This document shows positions 9,493 to 21,212 of a DNA stretch of 64,000 nt, in pieces. The stretch spans positions 22,802,501 to 22,866,500 of the forward strand of contig JAWQUS010000010.1 of assembly GCA_036365455.1 (NCBI GenBank), read 5' to 3'. A program made the translations under genes and the position numbers. Each line of letters opens with the position of its first letter. Within the stretch, counting starts at the first letter, position 1. Under the pieces are notes generated by a model, which was not told the DNA's origin, ran no database searches, and saw only the letters and a program-made list of their open reading frames with translations. This stretch comes from Macrosoma leucophasiata (Eukaryota; Arthropoda; Insecta; Lepidoptera; Hedylidae).

Positions 9493-12400
9493 CTATTGGC
9501 TAGGTAAAGGGCACAACTTAACTACCGGCCGCACAAAGCTACCCTTAGAGGTCCGTAGGGTAACAACGCGGGTTGATCCATCCTTAGATGGATGTACGTC
9601 TTCCACGACACCTAGTGGCCATGAAAACGGCGGTAAATTATCTAAGATAAGTATCACTACGGTACCAACCTTAATAGGGACTGCATGCGTCGTCCACTTG
9701 GAACGAGATTGTAACTGGTGCAGATACTGCATACGCCAGCGTTTCCAAAAAGATTGAACCACTTGATCTAATAGGGTATGCCTTTGAAGCAGATTCTGCG
9801 AAGTCGGTTCTACTACCGGCGCTGGTAGTGAAAAAAGCGGAGCGGTGTTAAGGAAGTGCGCGGGTGTCAGAGCAGAGGGCTCTGAGGGATCACTGCTCAA
9901 AGCAGTGAGCGGACGAGAATTAATAAGCGCTTCAATCTGCGTTAAAACGGTTAATAATTCCTCATAGGATAATATTTGTTGCCCTATAACCTTGAAAAGA
10001 TGAGTCTTTACGACTTTTACCATGCTTTCCCAGCAACCGCCAAAGTGCGGAGACGAGGGAGGTATGAGTTTCCATTTGATGCGGTTTTCAGCGAGTTCAG
10101 TTTCCAAATTTGGTCTAAACTCGTCAAGAAATTTATACAGGTCGCGCAAGTATGAGCGAGCGCCTATAAAATTAGTACCATGGTCCGAGTACATACATTG
10201 TACTGGACCGCGTCGCGAAAGAAATCGCTTAAAAGCGGCAAGAAAGGCAACAGTACTCATATCAGTAGCTATTTCTATGTGAATAGCTCGAGTGGTAAGA
10301 CACGAAAATATGCAAAGCCAAGCTTTGCGACTCTTGACTCCACGAGCGCGATACGGTGTATAATAAAGCGGGCCTGCGTAATCGCAACCGGTGTGTGAAA
10401 ACGCCTTAACCATTTGATTAACGCGTTGGCTAGGCAGATCTGCCATGATCGGGAATGTGGGATGCGGTCGAGATCGGAAACAAGTGTTACACTTATTTAT
10501 TCTTTGACGAATAACACTGCGAGCGGCTAGTATCCAATAGTTCTGCCTAAGTAACGACATAAGTAATTCGGGTCCTGCGTGTAGGTATTTTTTATGATAC
10601 ATATCAATAAGCAGATCTATAATATGATCATTACGCGGCATTACGTAGGGATGTTTATATTCATAATTTTCTAAAGAATTTGATAGCCGACCACCAACAC
10701 GGATAAGGCCATTTTCATCTAAAAACGGTTTTAATTTAAGTAATGTGGATGAGCAAAGATCGTTATTATTTATTTTAACAATATCTTCAGCGAAATAAAT
10801 ATTCTGAAGAACGCGAATTAATTTTATTTCAGCGAATTTAATATCTGAACTTGAAACTGCGGTATTACCGGTACGTGGTAATATATTTGCAAAGCGGTAA
10901 ATATAAACTATTATGCGTAACAACTTTGAATAAGACGAAGTACGTTGTGATAACGAATATAACAGCGATTCATTACTATTAGTGGTTGTAATATGTATAT
11001 TCAATTTTTGTTCAGGAATTTCATTTAAATAAATATTATTTATATTATTTATGGGCCAATCTGAAGGATGGCTACTCATCCACGGTGGTCCGTGGAACCA
11101 CAGCGGATGATTTATTAATTTAGCGGGTGACAGTCCTCGAGAGAGGCAGTCTGCAGGATTTTCTACTCCTGAAATATGGTAGAAACTACTAGAAGGCACA
11201 TTATCTATTATTTTTGTGACCCGATTTGCAACAAACGTTTGCCAGCGATGCGGAGAAGCGTTAATCCAACATAAAACTACTTTCGAATCACTAAATGCGT
11301 AAATGTTATCTATTTTATAGCGGTTGTTATAATTATCAAAAACTAAGCGGAGTAATTTGGATAACAATAGTGCAGCGCAGAGTTCCAGTCGTGCGACTGT
11401 AAGAACCTTTAACGGCGATACCTTTGACTTTGCGCACACGAGTTGGACGGATGTGGCCTCGGGTGTGGTGATGTGCATGTACACTACTCCACCATACGCT
11501 CGTTCACTCGCGTCAGCAAAGCCTACAAGCGTTACTACGCAGTCATCTAAAACTCCCAGGTGCCGCGGGATACGAATCTCGTTCAGTGCGGGTAGTTCAG
11601 CGCAAAACTTATTCCAGGTAGCAACAATATTATCAGGCGGACTGTCATCCCAGTCACACTTCAAAGTCCAAAGTTCCTTTACAAGAAGTTTGGCATGCAG
11701 TATGACTGGAGCCGCGAAACCTATAATATCCCATAACCTTGCGATTGTAGATAATATAGTGCGTTTTGTGCAATGTTCGCTGGGGGCGTTTACTTTGAAA
11801 TAAAAAGAATCACTGGATTGATCCCAATGCAATCCTAAAATTTTTTGCTGAACGGATTTGTCGAACTCAATGTCCGAAAGCGACCTGTGAGATGCGGGTA
11901 TGGTATGTAAGACCGACTGCGAGTTGCTTATCCATTTGACCAGGTCAAATCCACCGGCTCTGAACAAATGGATAAGTTGTTGACTTGCTTCAATAGCTTG
12001 CGGTTCATTCATTATACTAAACACTATGTCATCCGTATAAAGAGATTTAGAAACGATATCTACTGCGGTAGGGTACCTATGTCCCTCGTCGAACACGAGC
12101 TGCTGGATTACACGGAGCGCTAGGTAAGGACTAGCCTTAATACCGAAACACACTCTAGCAAACTCGTAGACTTGCAATGCGTGAAGCGGATTAAATCTAT
12201 ATAAGATTCGTTGAAAACAGCGGTCAGGTTCTCTAATACCTATTTGTAAATACATTTGACGACAGTCAGCGGACAGCGCTACAGCGAATAATCTAAAATT
12301 TAATATAATTGAAAATATGTCGCCTTGTAAATTAGGGCCAGCGTGCATCAAATTATTTAAGGAAACTCCCGTAGATGATTTACAACTAGCGTCTAAGACT

Positions 12401-14835
12401 ACTCGAAGTTTGGTAGTCGCTTTGTCGTTCCGTATAACCCCGTGATGCGGTATATAATAATTAGGCTGTGACATATAGTCAATGCCAGTCACGGGAAATA
12501 AATATTGTTTGTCTAAGTACTCGCGCATGACGTCATCATATGCTATACGTAAACTCGGCGAAGACTGCAATTTCTTTTCTAAACAAAGAAAACGTTTTTT
12601 AGCGACGGTGTATGAATCACCTAATTTACCTAGATCGTCATTAAACGGCAGCGCAACAATATACCTACCACTCTCGTCGCGTACAGTGGTAGTGCGGAAA
12701 AAATCTTCACATTGGAGATCATCTTTATTTTTTGCGGGCAGAGATGAGACTTCTTCAAGCTCACAGAATCTCTTAAATAGCATGTCCATGGACTGGTCCA
12801 CACTGGTACAACACAATGTTGTATGCGGGTTATAATTGGGTAACGCGGGAATCGAACCCACTATTACATAGCCTAAGACAGTATTAATTACGGCAGGCGA
12901 ATGCTTGCTTATCACCTTACCTGGTAAAAGCAAGTGCGGGAATAACGTGGCTCCAATTAAAATATCAATGGGTCCGGGAATATTATAACTTTCATCTGCG
13001 AGTGCGATTGCATTTAAATGCGACATCATAGAGGTGTCTACAGGAACCGTAGGTAAATTATCAGTTATGTTATCAATAACAAGCGTTGAAAGGTTGTAAG
13101 AAATGGTTGAGTTAAAACGCGAATGAATTTTAATATTTATACAACCCTTTATTGGCTTCTCTGACCCACCGATACCTCTCACCATAAAGCTAGAATTTAA
13201 ATAGTTCGTTATACCTAAACGTTTGCAGCAATCCTCTGTAATAAAGTTGCTTTGAGACGCACTGTCTAATAAACATCTCATCACGTGTTTATTTCCCAGT
13301 GAATCGTATAAAATAACTTGCGCGGTCGCTAGTAGCACGATGGACGGCGAAGCGCATTCGTTAGGTACAAGCAATCTATCATGACACTGTGTACGAGCGG
13401 TGTTAACTGCGGCTGCACACAATAATGCATCGGCAGCGTTATCAGTTATCCGCGTGTGCGGCGTAGGCGCATGTTGTTCTGAAGTGAGGACAACGGGACG
13501 TGTGGGCGACGGCGGCGGGGATGAATTACTATGCCTACGAGGCGAGCGGGAGGAATGACGTAGCGAAGAAACCGGTTTGCTATTAAAATGTAGCAACGAA
13601 TGATGTCGCCTATTACAAGTTCGACAAGAACTATTTGAATTGCAATTAAGCACTTTATGCTTATTACTTAAACAGTTGATACATGAATTATTTTCTTTTA
13701 TATATTTAAAGCGTGCGGAAGGCGAAAGCGAATGAAACTGCGGGCATTTATAGTAATGATCGTGAATGTTATTATCACATAAGCATTTGACGGGAACTGT
13801 TGAAGTAATATAGGTTTGTAACTGCGGAGCGGGCGATTTCCTATGCGGTTTAGCACTGACAGCGGTACCTATGACGCGCGAATTATTATTAAAAGTAGAT
13901 GAGTGCATGAATACTTTATGCTGTTTACGTATAAAACTAGACAGATCACTGAACTTAGGTAACTCATTGTTCACCAAACTGTTTTCGAAAGCGTGAATCG
14001 TACCAGTGTCTAATTTTTTAATAGAAATATGAAACAACATAAAATCGGCCAAGTTATCAATTTTTAAGTTAACTAATGCGTTTACGGCGGTGACTATTTT
14101 ATCAATGAAATATTCATAGTTAGCAGCGGATGCGGAACCAGTTAATTTTGTATTGAATATTTGATCAATATAAGAAGAAGCGATACAGCGAGTATCTTTA
14201 TAGCGATCAGTTAATGAATTTAAAATGATGTGGTAGTTATCACCACACGGCGAAATATCAGCAAATGTACTTTGTACTTTGGGAGACAGCTTCCCAATTA
14301 AATAATAAAGTTTCTCGTCGTTAGTTAACGAATTATTGTCATCAACTGTAGACTTAAAACTAGCGTAAAACAAGGGCCATTTTTTGATGTCACCATCAAA
14401 TGATATTAGTTCAATAGGAGGTAAAATAGGCCTACGAGACGGCGTGGAAGAATTATTGCTATTAACAGCGGTATTGTTATTAAATTGACTTGCAGTCCTT
14501 TTAATATAGCAAAATAAGTCCTCAGCGGATGAGTATGCGTGGTAGTTAGGAATTGCCTTAGGATTGCTAATTAACAAAGCGTTATTATATTGATCTAAGG
14601 TTTCTATGAATTCAGATCTTAGATCATTAATAGTTTCAATAGAATTTAAGAACTTGTCTTTATTCTCCACGCTCACATGAACTACTTTAGCCCTATCATA
14701 TATTTCTTGAATACGCGAAAACAAAGCATTGCGTTTTGATTGTAACATAATAAGTTTAATGTTAGATTCGGACTCCATGGCATCACCATACAAGGAACCC
14801 TCATCTTGGTTCTTTTCAGTTTTTTTAGAAGTCAT
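9493..14835 (-). CDS. BEL/Pao gag-pol polyprotein, intact
   Basis: 1780 residues in one frame. The N-terminal gag has a DUF1759-like region at about 135-310. Cys/His-rich knuckles follow at about 351-412. The retropepsin-like protease has its catalytic LDSAS motif at 523-527 (DUF1758 type). Reverse transcriptase spans about 780-1000, with the first catalytic Asp at 857 and a YTDD box at 933-936. RNase H-like acidic residues are at D1108, E1151, D1183 and D1229. The integrase zinc finger is H1414, H1419, C1449, C1452; its catalytic triad is D1485, D1551, E1603. A DUF5641-type tail covers about 1690-1775. Gag and Pol are fused without a frameshift, as in many BEL/Pao members. The ATG at 14835 is the first in-frame start after the 158-bp leader. 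Every catalytic position expected of the family is present, so the protein may be functional. Short plus-strand frames inside this interval are shadows. Confidence 0.95.
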   Translation of the reverse strand: MTSKKTEKNQDEGSLYGDAMESESNIKLIMLQSKRNALFSRIQEIYDRAKVVHVSVENKDKFLNSIETINDLRSEFIETLDQYNNALLISNPKAIPNYHAYSSAEDLFCYIKRTASQFNNNTAVNSNNSSTPSRRPILPPIELISFDGDIKKWPLFYASFKSTVDDNNSLTNDEKLYYLIGKLSPKVQSTFADISPCGDNYHIILNSLTDRYKDTRCIASSYIDQIFNTKLTGSASAANYEYFIDKIVTAVNALVNLKIDNLADFMLFHISIKKLDTGTIHAFENSLVNNELPKFSDLSSFIRKQHKVFMHSSTFNNNSRVIGTAVSAKPHRKSPAPQLQTYITSTVPVKCLCDNNIHDHYYKCPQFHSLSPSARFKYIKENNSCINCLSNKHKVLNCNSNSSCRTCNRRHHSLLHFNSKPVSSLRHSSRSPRRHSNSSPPPSPTRPVVLTSEQHAPTPHTRITDNAADALLCAAAVNTARTQCHDRLLVPNECASPSIVLLATAQVILYDSLGNKHVMRCLLDSASQSNFITEDCCKRLGITNYLNSSFMVRGIGGSEKPIKGCINIKIHSRFNSTISYNLSTLVIDNITDNLPTVPVDTSMMSHLNAIALADESYNIPGPIDILIGATLFPHLLLPGKVISKHSPAVINTVLGYVIVGSIPALPNYNPHTTLCCTSVDQSMDMLFKRFCELEEVSSLPAKNKDDLQCEDFFRTTTVRDESGRYIVALPFNDDLGKLGDSYTVAKKRFLCLEKKLQSSPSLRIAYDDVMREYLDKQYLFPVTGIDYMSQPNYYIPHHGVIRNDKATTKLRVVLDASCKSSTGVSLNNLMHAGPNLQGDIFSIILNFRLFAVALSADCRQMYLQIGIREPDRCFQRILYRFNPLHALQVYEFARVCFGIKASPYLALRVIQQLVFDEGHRYPTAVDIVSKSLYTDDIVFSIMNEPQAIEASQQLIHLFRAGGFDLVKWISNSQSVLHTIPASHRSLSDIEFDKSVQQKILGLHWDQSSDSFYFKVNAPSEHCTKRTILSTIARLWDIIGFAAPVILHAKLLVKELWTLKCDWDDSPPDNIVATWNKFCAELPALNEIRIPRHLGVLDDCVVTLVGFADASERAYGGVVYMHITTPEATSVQLVCAKSKVSPLKVLTVARLELCAALLLSKLLRLVFDNYNNRYKIDNIYAFSDSKVVLCWINASPHRWQTFVANRVTKIIDNVPSSSFYHISGVENPADCLSRGLSPAKLINHPLWFHGPPWMSSHPSDWPINNINNIYLNEIPEQKLNIHITTTNSNESLLYSLSQRTSSYSKLLRIIVYIYRFANILPRTGNTAVSSSDIKFAEIKLIRVLQNIYFAEDIVKINNNDLCSSTLLKLKPFLDENGLIRVGGRLSNSLENYEYKHPYVMPRNDHIIDLLIDMYHKKYLHAGPELLMSLLRQNYWILAARSVIRQRINKCNTCFRSRPHPTFPIMADLPSQRVNQMVKAFSHTGCDYAGPLYYTPYRARGVKSRKAWLCIFSCLTTRAIHIEIATDMSTVAFLAAFKRFLSRRGPVQCMYSDHGTNFIGARSYLRDLYKFLDEFRPNLETELAENRIKWKLIPPSSPHFGGCWESMVKVVKTHLFKVIGQQILSYEELLTVLTQIEALINSRPLTALSSDPSEPSALTPAHFLNTAPLFSLPAPVVEPTSQNLLQRHTLLDQVVQSFWKRWRMQYLHQLQSRSKWTTHAVPIKVGTVVILILDNLPPFSWPLGVVEDVHPSKDGSTRVVTLRTSKGSFVRPVVKLCPLPSQ

Positions 14836-14970
14836 AATTTGACTGTTATAAAACTGTTACAAATAATTAAAATAAATAAACACTGCGATAAAGTGACTCT
14901 TAAAGATGGGAAAAAAACAGCGATACTAAAACCGATTCGACCAAAAATTAGGTAGGTAGGTACTCTAAAT

Positions 14971-14988
14971 CGGGCTCGAAATGGACCA
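14971..14988 (-). other. Primer-binding site
   Basis: Five bases inside the 5' LTR the minus strand reads TGGTCCATTTCGAGCCCG. It begins with TGG, complementary to the CCA end of a tRNA, and its inner part resembles a T-arm complement. The primer tRNA species is not determined. Confidence 0.7.
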
Positions 14989-14993
14989 ACAAA

Positions 14994-15434
14994 TGTAGCG
15001 GCGCGGGGACGGTGATAAATTAAGTGGACTGTATATTATTATTAGGGGTGGTTCCCAGGGATGGATGACAAAATGAATGCAGGACTAGTACGCACCTACC
15101 TTGTTCTTCTATTCTTCAGTCTGGACTTGGTGCATGGCGGCGGTGGCGTGGCGATCCTTTATCCGCGTTTATTCACGTAATCACCACACATATGATTATT
15201 TGTTTATCACAATAGTTTATAGGCCTTTTATTTTATTGAAATTTTATAATATTTTTACACACACGAGGTAAAACAGCGGTTACAGCGAAATAAAAGCACA
15301 AGGCGCGAACAGCGGACAGCAACGGCGGATGATGACAGACGGTGTCTCAATGTTCGGTGCGCACAGGAAGGTGGGAGAGGAAAAATACAGGAAATAAGAT
15401 CTACCCCCAAGTATTTATAATAACGGCGGTAACA
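14994..15434 (-). repeat. 5' LTR (element orientation) of the BEL/Pao element
   Basis: Same 441-bp sequence as the left LTR. In element orientation TATAAATA lies 16-23 bases from its start (TATTTATA at 15412-15419 on the plus strand), a plausible TATA box. AATAAA is at 15232-15237 (complement). Transcription would run toward lower coordinates. Confidence 0.95.
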
Positions 15435-15736
15435 ATATTATTTAGATATTATAACAGAATAATACTCAATTTATTTCGTTTGCGCCTTGTATTGCAATGT
15501 TTATAAATTATTTATATTCCGTGAAACTCGCTCGAAGTTACGCATGGATTGGGTAATATTTTTGATATTCTTTGGAAGGGACTTGTAGAAATGGAGGGCA
15601 TTCGGGTCAGAAGTTGGTTAATTACGTTAATGATATGAGTAAATACTTATCTCAGTAATTTATTTTTAATTATTTTTTTAGGCTTCATTATAAATATAAA
15701 GGAAACGGATATTTTACTGTAGTTTAAAAATATACC
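15435..15736. other. No recognised feature apart from the ATATT target duplication at 15435-15439
   Basis: The sequence immediately right of the retrotransposon continues the AT-rich sequence interrupted at 8863. I see no gene in it. Confidence 0.5.
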
Positions 15737-15892
15737 TCAAAGTTTGGTAATGTGCCCGGAGATGTCAACAGGCTCGCCACCTGTTACATGGGCCAAAACG
15801 TAACCGGCGAATCGTGGGTGTTTGCATGTATGCTTGAATGCATGCATTTACCTCTGCCTACACCTTCGGGGATTACAGGCGTGAAGTTACGT
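15737..15892 (+). mobile_element. Family C SINE, head missing
   Basis: It starts at 'ctcaaagtttggtaatgtgc' and ends 'attacaggcgtgaagttacg'. The tRNA-like promoter half is absent, consistent with 5' truncation during reverse transcription. Confidence 0.75.
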
Positions 15893-15948
15893 TTTTTTCT
15901 TAACATAAAATTTTATTTTTACTTAGTAAGCTTGTCTTGATACACAGC

Positions 15949-16135
15949 AGGATGGACAGCAGCGTCCCGCGATAAAACTACCGCCACTGCGATCGCCAAG
16001 CCACCTTCCAAGCGTGGCAATTATGGCATATATTCCTCATAAGACGCACTATATTGTTGTAAGCGTTATTGGAGAAGATTTAGTCCAACAGTAGACGTTT
16101 TTTGACTGCAGTGAGGATTGAATGTAAAGATAACT
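15949..16135 (+). mobile_element. 3' tail of a truncated non-LTR retroelement
   Basis: It shares 'cagcgtcccgcgataa', 'aagcgtggcaattatggcat' and 'tccaacagtagacgtttttt' with the tail at 21437-21602. It ends without the long ATG repeat of its relative. Frames are broken. Confidence 0.5.
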
Positions 16136-17359
16136 TCTAATCCTCTGTATATGTAGACAACGGCATAAACATTAATTCATGCGTATATACTTATGCATAT
16201 CCATATACTCAAGATGTAATCGTGCAATTGTAAACATTAAACACTCTCCTAAAATCTTAGGAATACACCCGAGGTTCAATCCTAATCTTACGAAAATATA
16301 GTTTTTTCAGGTTGTTCTATCACGATTATTCGATCCAATAGAACAATGCATACCAGACCATACTTCGTATGGAAAATGTGAAGTACTATGTCGTCATCTA
16401 TAATTGATGGGGAATGTCGCTTTATTCCAATGATGCCATCTAACAACTTAGTTGTGTCAGTTATAGTCTTTGCAATCCACGAGCGCGGTGAACGCTTGCT
16501 TGTGGTAAAGACGTATCTGTAAACGTCTAAATGTTTGTGCGTAAGCTAGAGCGCAAGGCACGCACACTTACATCTCCTACATGTATGTACACTTTGTTTC
16601 TTCTAACTACAACCAACCGCCGACCGCGTTCATGAATTACAAGATCGGTATAGATACTATCATTGCCTTCCCATAACAATTCCATATATGACACTATGCG
16701 ATGATTGTTCCTGTTTTTACCCTTTGGTGTAATACCAAGACTTCTCACACGTTGGAGTTATGTAGCTGTCTGTTGGGTTTTGTTATTTGCTTAATTCAAA
16801 ATGATCTTTATGGCTAGTGCTGCTGCTTACTGAAACGTTTTATGGGGCGATTATAATTCCAAATGGGCTTAACTTATTTACTAGAAAAAAATAATGTTTT
16901 TTTTTTTTTAGTTACATTATTTACCTACATTTGCATTAAGTATTCATCTTATGTAACTAAACTTAGTTTATGTAAACTTTACTTATCTTTCGGCCATATT
17001 CTGAAAATTCTTTTGTCTCTATGAAACACGTGCAAACGAAAGAGGTAGCCTGTATTTGGGGGTCGTTTAAAATTGTCTTTTGAGTATTCAGCCGTCTGTA
17101 TCTCAATGAATTTCAGTATTTGTTACACTTAATTCTGAAAATCAAATTAAATACTGAGAAAGTAAAATATAATGTACAAAGCATGGGGCATAATCCCTCA
17201 CAAATAACCAGAAAATAGGTTTTAAAATAAATTGCCATATAATTCATATATAGAGTATAAAAACTACAGAAGTATCAAAATAATCCAAGAGTAGATACTG
17301 ATTTCTACTGCCTGAATTTTAAAACACACCAAAGTAGATTGAAGTCACTTAATCCACAA
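16136..17359. other. No recognised feature
   Basis: AT-rich. The minus-strand 73-codon frame at 16527-16748 has no supporting context. I found no repeat boundaries here. Confidence 0.4.
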
Positions 17360-17623
17360 CCAGCGCTCGTGGGCGCAGGCACCACCGCATTACCTAATAT
17401 ACTTGCCGCTAAATGGTAGTGTTCAGCACTATCGTGTTCCGATCAGGTAATAATGTACGGCCCTGTTATTTCCGGCACAGAGGCATAACACTTTAGGCCT
17501 CAGAAGTGGTAACGCATCTGTATTTTGACTTCTGGTCTTTATGTAGGTGTCTATAGGCTGCTGTCATCACTTAACATCATTGTGAACAGCATGCTTGTTT
17601 GCCACTTTCATTACATAAAAAAA
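17360..17623 (+). mobile_element. Family A repeat, slightly 5'-truncated
   Basis: It runs from 'gctcgtgggcgcaggcacca' to an A-rich tail at 17623. First-subfamily body with 'tgtaatttccgg' altered to 'tgttatttccgg'. Confidence 0.75.
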
Positions 17624-18006
17624 CAGAATCTATGATTGAACGTGTCTTTAGGAATAAATAACCGCATCCTATTATAATCGGTTCTTCTACTAGAGTAGGT
17701 ACTTATTTTAACTGCCAAGTACGTAAATAAAAACTTTTCAAGACCTTTTGACACAATTTTTTCAAAGTAGTAAAGCAAAAGAAAGTTCTGATCTATCTTA
17801 ATTCAGTTTCAAATAGTTCAGTGCAGCTGATACTGATACTAAGCGGCTTAGGCTTGTTTACTTGCCTGGCTTAGCTGGTTTGAATGCAGCAAAAGACGGT
17901 GACTCGGGTAAACTAAACGAACGTGGCTTAAGGAGATCGAAAATTATAAAGGATTATGTTACAGACTGTGGCAAGCCATTTGGAAGTTGTAAATAGTTTG
18001 ATAAAA

Positions 18007-18341
18007 ACGTAACTTTAAGCCTGTAATCCCCGAAGGGGTAGGCAGAGGTAAATGAATGCATTCAAGCATACTTGCAAACACCCACGATTCGCCGGTTACG
18101 TTTTTGGCCCATGTAACAGGTGGCAAGCCTGTTGACATCTCCGGCACAGTAAATAGAACACTGTACTGTGTCTCCGGACGCGTTACCAAACTTCAAGGTA
18201 CTGGGAAATTTCCAGAAAATAGGAATAGCCCAATAGAACCAGAGATAACACCATTATCTCTGATAACCCCCTACCCGGAATGTGAACCCAGGACCTCAGC
18301 GTGGTAGTAGTGGCCTGCTACCACTAGGTTACCGAGGCAGT
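18007..18341 (-). mobile_element. Family C SINE with a 37-bp internal insertion
   Basis: It has the complete tRNA-headed family C structure. Between 'acatctccgg' and 'cgttaccaaac' an extra segment (about 18143-18180) contains 'acactgtactgtgtctccgg', which partly repeats its own flank. The A box reads through a mutated 'cctagtggtag'. Confidence 0.75.
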
Positions 18342-19264
18342 TAAATAATAAATAGTTTGATGGGTGTATTAAACGCTACTAGCTTTTGTAGTCTGGCCTA
18401 AAAAGTATTATGTTATCGGGATAAAAGTCAGTTCAACACAAATTAAAGAACTTTTAAGAAATATAGTAAATGAATGAATAAGAAAATGATTTCAACCGAG
18501 ATTCGAACTTGCATCGCTTCAGATGCTGCTTCCGCATTTTGAAATTTGGCGCTGAATTAAAATTAAAATAGGATATTTTTATCAAAATTTGCCTATGCTT
18601 AAAATATCTTTTGTTTATTAACTTCCTATACATAGTTTTTGAAATATTCATAAAATGCCATTATTGTTTCATCGTTATTTTTTAACACCTTTTACAATTT
18701 TTTTGTGTTAAGGAAATGTTTTTTGCACATTTTTCTAGACATCTTTCCAGGTCATATGAGGTATCAGACGTATTTTTACGACCATTGTCTCAATGTTTCA
18801 CTATTTTCATAATAATCTGGTGAACAATAACATAGTAACTCTAGTTAAGACTAAACGAGCGAACCTTATGATGATCAACAACTATGCAGGATTATGTCAT
18901 AGACTCCGGTGAGTCGTTTAGAAGTTGGGAATAGTTTGCTGAAGAGACTCGTAAATGCGAACTTTTGCGTTGAATACAGTTTGAAATGTTAGTTATAATT
19001 TATGAATATTTGAAACGTTAATCTTTCCAAAGTTAGTTTCTGGATGGAAGAATGTCAATGATTTTTTTTTATTGAAGTTCTTTCTTAATACAATTTTTAT
19101 CTAATACATAGAACTCGCCAAACTTAATAAAAGTTTGAGGCGAGATGCGCTCTTTTTTGTTATTACTTACCTTACTTATTACTGTCTCTAAATTACAAAG
19201 TGAAGTTTTTTTTTTTTTATTTATTTACATAAATAAAAAAAAAAAAACTTCATCTTGTACTCCA
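18342..19264. other. No recognised feature
   Basis: AT-rich. 'ttcaaccgagattcgaactt' at 18492 resembles a worn tRNA-type B box on the minus strand, but the surrounding sequence matches no family seen here. A T/A-rich inverted pair 'gaagtttttttttttt' / 'aaaaaaaaaacttc' lies at 19203-19252. Confidence 0.4.
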
Positions 19265-19328
19265 CCAATCACTTAACAACAACGTGAACTGCATGCTTGT
19301 TTGCCACTTCTATTACATAAAAAAAAAC
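19265..19328 (+). mobile_element. Family A repeat, 3' end only
   Basis: Only the last 60 bases remain: 'cacttaacaacaacgtgaac' through the A tail. Confidence 0.6.
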
Positions 19329-20324
19329 TTATACCTTTTTCCAGATTCCTATAATAACTTATCTTATTTAATTCTCTGACAGAAGCTCTAATCATTAACT
19401 TGGAGAAACTTATATAAACATACACAAAATTGAACGATTTCACTAAAATAATCACAGTATAGATTTCAAAACACAGAATGAAGGCATAATCTTCGATTAA
19501 GTCATCTTACCTCCATACATTAGTATAAGAGCAGTTTAGACCTACACAGCTGTCGGGGACAATGCAAAACGAGAACATAAAGACTAACGCTAAGAGTGTA
19601 TGTATCCTGTTGCCCTTAAGAAGACATCTTACGCTTAACTACCTCGCATTGGATTTGTGGGCGTCGGTGATTTAGTGTGGTGTAAGTGATGAGCGATTAC
19701 GTTTTCCGCTTACTATCTTAAAATAAGTCATTTATTTGCTAGAATACAATTAATTAGAATTTTATTATAAGATATTTATATTCAATCTGCAAGCGGATGT
19801 GCAATTTAAGGCAAATAGCTTAAGGTTGAAATTTAATCCACCATGTATTATTATGCTCAGCAATATTTTTTGTGACGACGAAACGGCCAAGCCACACATT
19901 TTGACTAAGACTTAACATCAGATCTGAGAACTTTTTTGCTGTGCTTATATCCTAGATTAAAATCTAAATTAGGTGGGTAAGTCACCAGACATAAGTGAGT
20001 CTCTTTCACAAAAAGAGGCTGAATTTTGATTGCTTGTTATTTATTTGTAAACCCATACTTCAATATTGGTAAAACGTGCACTAATGAAGGTACGCGAACA
20101 AACACAGGACTTAATGCAGATGTATCACTTTTAAAGCTTTACATTTTATATACAAAGCAACTACAAGACCAATAAATGATCGCCAGAAATCATGCTGAAT
20201 ACCATTTGGCGGCATATGTATATAGATTATAATTATGATATAATAGCTTTAGGCACTGCCCTTGATTTATTACCTTCCCCATTATAATAAATTTCAAGGA
20301 CATGCAAAGTGTAATTTGTTCAGG

Positions 20325-20503
20325 CAAGCGTAGCAAGCGTATAGGCAAGCGCAGCGTAGGGCGTCCACCTGCAAGATGGACCGACGACCTAGTGAAGGCT
20401 GCAGGTACCCGCTGGATGTCGCATCCGATCGGTCGGCATGGAGGTCATTGGGGGAGGCCTATGTTCAGCAGTGGACGTCCTATGGCTGATATGATGATGA
20501 TGA
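20325..20503 (+). mobile_element. 3' end of a non-LTR retrotransposon, C-terminal coding fragment
   Basis: The frame opened at 20302 reads GRPPARWTDDLVKAAGTRWM, then shifts, then gives codons for a QQW-SYG-like ending and a stop, followed by (ATG)n. This C-terminal motif is common in insect endonuclease-reverse transcriptase LINEs. It is a 5'-truncated dead copy; one frameshift near 20425 is needed to restore the family pattern. Confidence 0.6.
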
Positions 20504-21212
20504 ATTTGTTCATGACAATTTCAATAATCGCTGATATCTTATCACTCACATCAGCTACACTCATGCAGATTGAGTTGTCCTGATTCGGATTGTTTCTTTT
20601 GAGATCAGATTAATTTCGATACACAATGACTCGTTGATCTTCTCGAGTGAAAAAGCTTTTGACTATACTTCATTATCATGTATGCTTCGTTTGTCATTGT
20701 TGGTGATATTATTTAAATTGTTTACCATGCGTTCCCTTAATCTAATATCTATCTAAGTTTTATCATAATTGTCTCTAGTATATTGTTGTTTAATTGCGTT
20801 TCTACTTATATATTTGACTTGTCAAAATAGGTTTTTATATTCACATTTTAATTCGATCCTTAAAAAACTAAATTGCGTTCACTAGCAGTTTACAAAAATT
20901 TATTTATCATTTATATGACACATCTGATTCTGTTCTAGGCATCACCATAATAATTTTACAATGGTTTTCAGGTGCAAATAGAAATGATAATGACATGTTA
21001 TAAGATGTATGAGAAATTATTATTAAAATATCTTGCTGGTAGAAGGCTACAATCTCTGAAAAAGGCAGTTATGACTGAATACTAAAATTGGCGAAGGCAT
21101 TGTACGATCCTGTGGCCTACTAATTTTGAAGAATTTTTGAGCTAATGTAATCTTGATCAGCTGAACCATGGTATTTCAACTATCCCAACAGGTGGCGGCA
21201 GTGTATATAACA
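20504..21212. other. No recognised feature
   Basis: AT-rich sequence without a supported gene or repeat boundary. Confidence 0.4.

Larger units (their letters stand above)
8864..15434 (-). mobile_element. Complete BEL/Pao LTR retrotransposon
   Basis: A 6.57-kb element with 441-bp LTRs at 8864-9304 and 14994-15434, a 5-bp direct duplication ATATT at both edges, a primer-binding site, a polypurine tract and a single gag-pol frame on the minus strand. There is no separate env frame: only about 190 bp lie between the gag-pol stop and the 3' LTR. Indistinguishable LTRs and an unbroken frame indicate a recent insertion. The order protease, reverse transcriptase, RNase H, integrase, with DUF1759-, DUF1758- and DUF5641-type regions, identifies the BEL/Pao superfamily; I cannot place it in a clade without a tree. 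Confidence 0.95.

Noticed and set aside
10022..12835. Plus-strand open frames of 72-148 codons inside the BEL/Pao element
   Set aside because: They are antisense shadows of the gag-pol frame on the minus strand.
8864..15434. An endogenous retrovirus with an env gene
   Set aside because: Only about 190 bp separate the gag-pol stop from the 3' LTR, leaving no room for an envelope frame.
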